63,662 bases of DNA from Planctomycetota bacterium (GTDB lineage: Bacteria > Planctomycetota > Planctomycetia > Pirellulales > PLA5). Both the position numbers and the translations under genes were made by a program. Below the pieces are notes generated by a model. That model did no database searches, had not been told where the DNA came from, and worked only from the letters and a program-made list of their open reading frames with translations. Positions 58,350-63,662 of this stretch are shown in pieces. The DNA lies in contig QEVJ01000044.1 of the NCBI GenBank assembly GCA_003576845.1, forward strand, positions 1 to 63,662, read 5' to 3'. The stretch's first letter is position 1, and each line of letters starts with the position of its first letter.

Positions 58350-60217
58350 TCATCCTCGGAATATCGCCGCTCGACAAAGACGCCACGGTCACGCTGATGG
58401 TCGACGGCGTCGTGACGCACGCCATTGCCGAAGAACGCCTGAGCCGGCAAAAGATGCACGCCGGGTTTCCCCGCCAGGCGCTCGATGCCGTCCTGCGTCT
58501 CGCGGGCATTCGCGCGGCCGACGTCGACCACGTAATGTACGCCTTTTACGACGCCGCCCGCGAAGCCCAACTCATGCGCAAGAACGTGGCGAACGACTAT
58601 CGGCTCAACCGGCAAGGCGGCGCCGTGCCGCTGTCGAGGTTGATCGCGGAAGCGGCCGGCCGCGTGCCGCATCGCAGCGAGACCATTCCCGGCCTGGGCG
58701 ATCCCAACGAAAAAATGGTCAAGCCGTGGCACAAGCGGCTCTACTATCGCCTGGCGTCCGGCGACGGCATCTTGGGCGACCTGTCGAACGCCCGCCAGTT
58801 CCGCCAGTGGCTCGACCTGGCCACGGCCGACCACCAGCGCTATGAAGCCGAACTACTCGCCGGTCTCCGCGAGTTCGGTCTCGAAAATAAGCTTCAGCGC
58901 GTCGAGCACCATGCGTCCCACGTCGCCAACGCATTCTACGCCAGCGGGTTCGAACGGGCGTTGGTCGTGACGCTGGACGCCTACGGCTCCGGGCTGTCGG
59001 GTTCCATTGGCGTGGCCGACGAGAAAGGCATTCGCCGTCTCGACGCCATCGAAACGCCCTATTCGCTCGGCACGTTCTACGAAACCGTCACGTCGGCGCT
59101 CGGCTTCCGTCCCGACCGGCACGCCGGCAAGATCGTCGGACTTGCGGCCTACGGCGACGCGGGCGTGTTGGGCGACGTGCTGCGAAGTCTGTTCGTCTGG
59201 GACGGCGGGCACTTCCGCTTCCGCCGCAGCAGCGACGTCTATCTCTCGCGCTACCTGTCCACCAGGTTTCCCAAGATCGACGTCGCGGCCGCCTATCAAA
59301 CGGTGCTCGAAGAAGTCGTCGTCCGCCACGTGTCCCATTACGTCGCTTCGACCGGCAGCGACACGGTCGTGCTCTCCGGCGGCGTCGCGGCCAACGTCAA
59401 GTTGAACCAGCGAATTCACGAAATCGACGGCGTGCGAAGAACTTACATTCACCCCAACATGGGCGACGGCGGCTGCGGTACCGGCGCGGCGATGCTCAAG
59501 AGCGTCGAACTCGGCAAGCGACCCGAGCGCATGGAAAGCGCCTATCTCGGGCCGGAATACTCCGACGAAGAGCTTGCGAACGCGCTCCGCGACGCCGGAC
59601 TTCCCGCCGAACGCGGCGCCGACATCGAATCCGAAATCGCCCGGCTCATCGCCGACAACCAGGTCGTCGGGCGATTCAACGGGCGCATGGAATACGGCCC
59701 GCGGGCGCTCGGAAATCGCTCGATTCTCTACTCGGCCCACGATCCGGGCGTGAATCAATGGCTCAACCATCGCCTCGGTCGCACGGAGTTCATGCCGTTC
59801 GCCCCGGCGACGCTGTACGAAGACCGCGCGGCGAACTATCTGGGCATCGACGGCGCCGAGTTCACGGCGGAATTCATGACGATTACGTTCGACTGCACGG
59901 CGTCGATGCGCGCCCAATGTCCCGCGGCCGTTCACGTCGACGGCACCGCGCGGCCGCAGCTCGTCTCCGCGAAGTCGAACCCGAGTTTCCATCGCGTGTT
60001 GACCGAATACAAAGCCCGCACCGGCATTTCGAGCGTCATCAACACCAGCTTCAACATGCACGAAGAGCCGATCGTCTGCACGCCGCAGGATGCGATCCGC
60101 GCGTTTCAGCTTGGCCGGCTCGACTACCTGGCGATCGGGCCGTTTCTGGTCGCGGCAGCCGAGAACGATCGCGAGCACGCGGCCCGTGAAGCGTCGGTGG
60201 CTTCCGCCGCGCATTGA
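58346..60217 (+). CDS. Carbamoyltransferase, NodU/TobZ family
   Basis: The 623-residue protein transfers a carbamoyl group from carbamoyl phosphate, via carbamoyl-AMP, to a sugar or antibiotic hydroxyl in known members. IAEERLSRQKMHAGFPRQAL near 28-47, HHASHVANAFYASGF near 189-203, SGGVAANVKLNQRI near 344-357 and FNGRMEYGPRALGNRS near 444-459 are the family blocks. The first block reads GISPLDKDATVTL, without the histidine of the common GxHDAS, a point to examine. The ATG overlaps the upstream stop as ATGA. The expected product is an O-carbamoylated glycan residue. Confidence 0.9.
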   Translation: MIILGISPLDKDATVTLMVDGVVTHAIAEERLSRQKMHAGFPRQALDAVLRLAGIRAADVDHVMYAFYDAAREAQLMRKNVANDYRLNRQGGAVPLSRLIAEAAGRVPHRSETIPGLGDPNEKMVKPWHKRLYYRLASGDGILGDLSNARQFRQWLDLATADHQRYEAELLAGLREFGLENKLQRVEHHASHVANAFYASGFERALVVTLDAYGSGLSGSIGVADEKGIRRLDAIETPYSLGTFYETVTSALGFRPDRHAGKIVGLAAYGDAGVLGDVLRSLFVWDGGHFRFRRSSDVYLSRYLSTRFPKIDVAAAYQTVLEEVVVRHVSHYVASTGSDTVVLSGGVAANVKLNQRIHEIDGVRRTYIHPNMGDGGCGTGAAMLKSVELGKRPERMESAYLGPEYSDEELANALRDAGLPAERGADIESEIARLIADNQVVGRFNGRMEYGPRALGNRSILYSAHDPGVNQWLNHRLGRTEFMPFAPATLYEDRAANYLGIDGAEFTAEFMTITFDCTASMRAQCPAAVHVDGTARPQLVSAKSNPSFHRVLTEYKARTGISSVINTSFNMHEEPIVCTPQDAIRAFQLGRLDYLAIGPFLVAAAENDREHAAREASVASAAH

Positions 60218-60223
60218 TGACGC

Positions 60224-61321
60224 ATGCCAGCCCGCAATTCCAACCCTGTCGTGAAGCTCGCCGCTGCCGAACTCCCGATGCCCTTGCCCGACGCGCTCGC
60301 CGAGCCGAGTGTCCGCCTTCTCCGCGGCGGCCAGATCGCGTGCTCTCTCGCCGAGCCGGTGACAGCGCACCGTCGCTGGTTGCTCGCAACGGCGCGGGCT
60401 TTTCGCCACGAGCCTTATCTCATCCTCGCCGAACGGGACGAGCGCGTCGTCGGCTCGCTGCCGCTCGTGTTCGTCGCCACGCGCTTGTTCGGCCGGTTTT
60501 TGGTCAGCCTGCCGTTCGTCAACTCGGCGGGCGTCACGGCCTGCGACGCCGAAACCGCCCGATTGCTCGTCGACCGCGCCGTTGCGCTTGCCGACGAACT
60601 GAATGTCCGCTACCTCGAATTGCGCCACGAAGCACCGACCGCGGTCGAGCACCCGGCCCTCACCGCGACGCGCACGGACAAGGTTCACATGCGTCTCGCC
60701 CTGCCGGCGACCGCCGACGCGCTCTGGACCAGCTTCAAGCCCAAGGTGCGCAACCAGATTCGCAAGGGCGACTCCGCCGGGTTTTCCGTCGCCTGGGGAC
60801 GCGTCGAATGCCTCGACGATTTCTACCGCGTCTTCAGCCGCAACATGCGCGATCTGGGCACGCCCGTCTTCGGCAAGCGGCTCTTTCGCGAAATCCTCGC
60901 CCAGTTCGACCGCGAAGCGGAGTTGTGCGTCGTCCGCCACGAAGGCGAACCCGCCGCCGCTGCCCTGCTCGTGCACGGCCCGCGCTACACGGAAGTGCCC
61001 AGCGCGAGCACGCTGCGAAAGTACAATTCCCTCAACGCCAACATGTGGATGTACTGGCAACTGTTGCAGCGTTCGATCCAGCGCGGCGCGAAGGCCTTCG
61101 ACTTCGGCCGCAGCACCGTCGACGGCAACACCTTCCGCTTCAAGAAACAGTGGGGCGCCGCGCCCGAGCCGGCGGTCTGGCAATACTACGTCCGTCATGG
61201 CCAGATCGACGCCGTGCGGCCCGACAATCCCAAGTTCCGCCTGATGATCGCCGCCTGGCAGAAGCTGCCGGTCTGGTTCACGCGGCTCATCGGACCGCCG
61301 ATCGTGCGCGGAATTCCGTAA
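60224..61321 (+). CDS. FemAB/GNAT-type protein, exosortase-associated (TIGR03019-like)
   Basis: The 365-residue protein has the double GNAT-like FemAB fold. TSFKPKVRNQIRKGDSAGFS near 169-188, FYRVFSRNMRDLGTPVFGKR near 204-223, and a C-terminal FDFGRSTVDGNTFRFKKQWG near 301-320 form the FemAB-PEPCTERM signature as I recall it. Such proteins transfer an amino acid from tRNA or an acyl group; in exosortase loci the acceptor is unknown, possibly the amino sugar of the exopolysaccharide. It begins six bases after the carbamoyltransferase gene and is followed three bases later by the HAD gene. Confidence 0.85.
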   Translation: MPARNSNPVVKLAAAELPMPLPDALAEPSVRLLRGGQIACSLAEPVTAHRRWLLATARAFRHEPYLILAERDERVVGSLPLVFVATRLFGRFLVSLPFVNSAGVTACDAETARLLVDRAVALADELNVRYLELRHEAPTAVEHPALTATRTDKVHMRLALPATADALWTSFKPKVRNQIRKGDSAGFSVAWGRVECLDDFYRVFSRNMRDLGTPVFGKRLFREILAQFDREAELCVVRHEGEPAAAALLVHGPRYTEVPSASTLRKYNSLNANMWMYWQLLQRSIQRGAKAFDFGRSTVDGNTFRFKKQWGAAPEPAVWQYYVRHGQIDAVRPDNPKFRLMIAAWQKLPVWFTRLIGPPIVRGIP

Positions 61322-61324
61322 CTC

Positions 61325-62038
61325 ATGCCGAACGCTTCGACCCAAGTGCGAACCACCTGTGCCGCGTCGGCCCGCCCGCTCGCCGACTATCGCGCCTGGC
61401 TCGTCGATCTCGACGGCACGCTCTACCGCCCGCTCGGCGTCAAGCTCGCGATGGCCGCGGAACTCGCCGCTCTCGGGTGGCACGACATTCGCGTGATCCG
61501 CGCCTTTCGCCGCGAGCACGAACGCATGCGCGAGGCGCTCACGGCTTGCCGCGCGAATCTCTCCGTCGCGGAAGGCGCGCCGTCGAGCAGTGCGTTCGAG
61601 CAACAGATCCAGCGCACGGCCCTCGGTTTGGCGATGTCCGAACCGGCCGTCGAACGGACCGTCCACCGCTGGATGTTCGAGCGCCCAGGCAAATGGCTCC
61701 GCTTGTTTCGGCGGCGCGGGCTGATCGACCGCATCGACCGCTACCGCCTGCAAGGCGGACGCACAGCGCTGGTCAGCGATTATCCCGCCACGTGCAAGCT
61801 CGCCGCCCTCCGCGCCGCCGAGTTGTTCGAGGTCGTCATCGCCAACGGCGAACGCGGCGCGGCATTCGCGCTCAAGCCCGATCCCGCCGCGTACCTCGCC
61901 GCCGCCGAACGCCTCGCCACGCCGCCGAACGACTGCGTCGTGATCGGCGACCGCGACGATGCCGACGGACAAGCCGCCCGAGCCGCGGGAATGGCGTTCT
62001 GTCACGTCAAAAGCATGGTCGTCGTGCCGCCACGCTGA
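61325..62038 (+). CDS. HAD family hydrolase
   Basis: The 237-residue protein has the haloacid-dehalogenase motifs: LVDLDGTLYRP at about 26-36 (nucleophile Asp28, acid-base Asp30), ALVSDYPA near 149-156 as motif II, KPDPAAYL near 184-191 with the motif III lysine, and VIGDRDDADGQAARAAGM near 205-222 as motif IV. It is probably a phosphatase of a sugar phosphate or nucleotide. Its position after the FemAB gene is tight (three bases). The cap domain is an alpha-helical insert between residues 40 and 140. Confidence 0.85.
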   Translation: MPNASTQVRTTCAASARPLADYRAWLVDLDGTLYRPLGVKLAMAAELAALGWHDIRVIRAFRREHERMREALTACRANLSVAEGAPSSSAFEQQIQRTALGLAMSEPAVERTVHRWMFERPGKWLRLFRRRGLIDRIDRYRLQGGRTALVSDYPATCKLAALRAAELFEVVIANGERGAAFALKPDPAAYLAAAERLATPPNDCVVIGDRDDADGQAARAAGMAFCHVKSMVVVPPR

Positions 62039-62150
62039 CGCGGACTCGGCGCGGCAGCCGCACAGTCGCATGTCCGGGCGAACAGAGCGTCTCCAGGCCC
62101 AGAGGTAATCGGCCTCAACGCGCGCCGGCCGCGTGGTACAATTGACCGAA

Positions 62151-63020
62151 ATGGTCCTCAACTCCTTATCCATCGACGTCGAAGAGCATTTCCAAGTCTC
62201 GGGCTTCGAGCGCGTCCTCGCGCGCGACGCTTGGCAGGCTCAGCCCTCGCGCGTCGTCCAAAACACGCGCCGCATTCTGCAACTTCTCGACGAGTTCTCC
62301 GTCAAGGCCACGTTCTTCGTCCTCGGTTGGGTCGCCGACCGCGAACCGGCCCTCGTCCGCGAAATCGCCGACGCCGGCCACGACATCGCCAGCCACGGCT
62401 ACTGGCACCGCCTCGTCTATTCGCAGTCTCCCGAACAATTCCGCGACGACGTCGCCCATTCGATCGACGTCATCGAGCGCGCCTGCGGCGAACGGCCCAC
62501 GGGCTATCGCGCACCGTCCTTTTCGATCACCGATCGCTCGCGTTGGGCCTGGCCCATCCTGGCCGAGTTGGGCTTCGAGTACGATTCGAGCGTCTTCCCC
62601 ACGAATTTGCACGACCGCTACGGCATCCGCGAAGCCGACACCCGGCCGCACGAAGTCGCCGCGAACCTGTGGGAGCTTCCGCTGAGCGTCCTCCGCGTCG
62701 GCCGCTGGAACGTGCCCGTCGCCGGCGGCGGCTACTTTCGGCTCTATCCGTATTGGATCACGAAGTCCGCGATCCGCCGGTTGAACAAGTCGGGCGCTCC
62801 GGCCAACGTCTACTTGCATCCTTGGGAATTCGATCCCGACCAGCCGCGCGTTCCCGGCGTCCCCCGCTCCGCCGCGTTTCGACACTACGTGAATCTGGAT
62901 CAGACCGAATCGCGCCTCCGCCGCCTGTTGCGCGAGTTTCCATTTGGCACGATGCGCAGGGCCTACGCCGACGTGCTCCCCGCCGCGCGACGCGTCGCCC
63001 GCCAAGCCGCCGCCCGATGA
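62151..63020 (+). CDS. XrtA-type polysaccharide deacetylase (TIGR03006-like)
   Basis: The 289-residue protein has the NodB fold with NSLSIDVEEHFQVSGFE near 4-20, typical of the exosortase-locus deacetylase group. SHGYWHRLVYSQSPEQF near 78-94 contains the metal-binding H79 and H83, and GYRAPSFSI near 112-120 follows. The C-terminal YLHPWEFDPDQPRVPG near 221-236 matches the DUF3473 extension. It probably de-N-acetylates exopolysaccharide precursors. An in-frame GTG at 62133 exists, but the ATG at 62151 fits the family start. Confidence 0.88.
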   Translation: MVLNSLSIDVEEHFQVSGFERVLARDAWQAQPSRVVQNTRRILQLLDEFSVKATFFVLGWVADREPALVREIADAGHDIASHGYWHRLVYSQSPEQFRDDVAHSIDVIERACGERPTGYRAPSFSITDRSRWAWPILAELGFEYDSSVFPTNLHDRYGIREADTRPHEVAANLWELPLSVLRVGRWNVPVAGGGYFRLYPYWITKSAIRRLNKSGAPANVYLHPWEFDPDQPRVPGVPRSAAFRHYVNLDQTESRLRRLLREFPFGTMRRAYADVLPAARRVARQAAAR

Positions 63021-63030
63021 TCGCCGCCCC

Positions 63031-63582
63031 ATGATTGCCGAGCCTTCGCCCGACGCCCGGGCGTTTCCCCAACGGCGGCACTTCGTCGCGGCGGCCTTGT
63101 TCTTCGTCGCCGTCGCCATCTACGGCTCCTTCGTGCCGTGGAATTACACGCCCATCTCCGTCCGCGACGCCACCCTGCGCTTCAAGGACCTCCCGCTGCT
63201 GCAAATCGGCATCGAATCGCGGGCCGATTGGGTCGCCAACATTCTCCTGTTCATCCCCATCGCGTTCTGCGCGATGGCGGTCGCGGTCGTCGACCGTCGG
63301 CCGAATCTCCTCCGCAATCTTCTCGCGGGCGTAACGATCTGGCTCGCCTGCGTCGCGCTGAGCTTCGCCATCGAGTTCGCGCAATTCTGGTTTCCCCCGC
63401 GAACCACCTCGCAAAACGACATCCAGGCCGAATGTCTCGGCGCGGCCATCGGCATCGTGCTCGCCCGCTACCTCGCCAACCCGATCGCGCTGTGGCTCCG
63501 TCGCGCGACGGGAAATCGCCAGCCGCATTCGCGCCTCGTCTGGCTGCTGCAACTTTACGTCGCGGTGTCCTGCCTCTGTTGA
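63031..63582 (+). CDS. VanZ-like membrane protein, possibly truncated
   Basis: The 183-residue protein has hydrophobic segments at about 17-34, 68-88 and 96-118 and a shorter one near 142-154. WVANILLFIPIAFCAMAVAV and FAIEFAQFWFPPRTTSQNDI match the VanZ family, whose biochemical role is uncertain. Many family members in exosortase loci are longer. The frame ends at 63582, very near a possible insertion-sequence start, so the C-terminus (VAVSCLC) may be cut short. The ATG at 63031 is chosen; upstream frame overlaps the deacetylase gene. Confidence 0.75.
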   Translation: MIAEPSPDARAFPQRRHFVAAALFFVAVAIYGSFVPWNYTPISVRDATLRFKDLPLLQIGIESRADWVANILLFIPIAFCAMAVAVVDRRPNLLRNLLAGVTIWLACVALSFAIEFAQFWFPPRTTSQNDIQAECLGAAIGIVLARYLANPIALWLRRATGNRQPHSRLVWLLQLYVAVSCLC

Positions 63583-63599
63583 AATTGGAATGTCGGGCT

Positions 63600-63623
63600 G
63601 GTTAGGTTAGTTACAACCTAACC
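63600..63623 (+). promoter_or_regulatory. Nine-bp hairpin before the last gene start
   Basis: GGTTAGGTT (63600-63608) pairs perfectly with AACCTAACC (63615-63623) around a six-base loop. GGAGG (63624-63628) follows at once as the ribosome-binding site of the gene starting at 63638. It could be part of an insertion-sequence end or a leader structure. Confidence 0.5.
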
Positions 63624-63637
63624 GGAGGATCATTCCG

Positions 63638-63662
63638 ATGTCGAGAACTCGTAGACGCTTTA
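63638..63662 (+). CDS. Start of a truncated gene, possibly IS3-type transposase OrfA
   Basis: Only eight codons are visible (MSRTRRRF) after a good GGAGG box at nine bases. This start resembles that of IS3/IS911-family OrfA proteins, which I recall as MSRTRRxFTPEFK. The gene runs off the window, so the call is tentative. Any other protein with a basic N-terminus is possible. Confidence 0.35.

Noticed and set aside
58853-62173. Very long open frame (1106 codons) on the minus strand
   Set aside because: It lies antisense to carbamoyltransferase, FemAB and HAD genes with clear motifs. Its translation is rich in Arg, Gly and Val without family motifs, as expected from a high-GC shadow frame.

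Overview
The window is about 64 kb of high-GC DNA that reads as Planctomycetota, probably near Pirellulales. The evidence is a DUF1501 twin-arginine protein, a DUF1571 protein, a large PQQ-propeller protein, a PEP-CTERM protein with its exosortase, FeeM-type acyl synthase genes, and families of palindromic and G/C-rich spacer repeats of the kind I associate with planctomycete genomes. No rRNA, tRNA or CRISPR array was seen. Family assignments were made by eye from motifs and were not searched.

Layout. (1) 0.2-3.1 kb: an FkbM methyltransferase gene overlaps a convergent capsule/CDP-glycerol-type transferase gene. (2) 3.2-12.0 kb: a MITE-like element, a DUF1501 protein, small secreted and membrane proteins, a PQQ-propeller protein, a conserved secreted protein, a metallo-beta-lactamase-fold hydrolase and a DUF1571 protein. 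(3) 12.2-18.9 kb: a candidate small-molecule system with a promoter and dyad, a FeeM-like N-acyl amino acid synthase, a three-gene DevBCA/MacAB-type exporter, a ThiF-type adenylyltransferase, a nitroreductase-fold enzyme and the wreck of a methyltransferase gene. I infer that it makes, activates, oxidises and exports an N-acyl amino acid derivative. (4) 19.0-22.3 kb: a PEP-CTERM protein with a clear terminator, a sigma-like gene filled with genomic repeats, and a 0.94 kb repeat-rich gap. (5) 22.4-63.6 kb: one long same-strand exosortase/exopolysaccharide locus.

The polysaccharide locus holds exosortase, a Wzc/GumC-type autokinase, a 1493-residue TPR protein, EpsI, the initiating sugar transferase, many glycosyltransferases, Wzm and Wzt, an O-antigen-ligase-like protein, methyltransferases, acyltransferases, two asparagine-synthase-like enzymes, a PcRGLX-like protein, a UbiA prenyltransferase, a GT39-type transferase, a carbamoyltransferase, FemAB, HAD, two deacetylases and VanZ. 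Many stops and starts overlap by 1-16 bases. The locus mixes Wzy-type parts (autokinase) with ABC-type parts (Wzm/Wzt). No Wzx flippase or outer-membrane OPX protein was seen, so either they lie outside the window or export works differently.

Most notable points: the FeeM-exporter-ThiF-nitroreductase unit; a kinase and methyltransferase pair between wzm and wzt that could be a split WbdD-like chain terminator; a wzt gene whose 3' half and the next two genes have sharply lower GC (mosaic exchange); a second asparagine synthase that has lost the N-terminal catalytic cysteine; and repeat families that abut start codons or lie in frame inside genes. The window ends in what may be the start of an insertion-sequence gene just after the VanZ-like gene.
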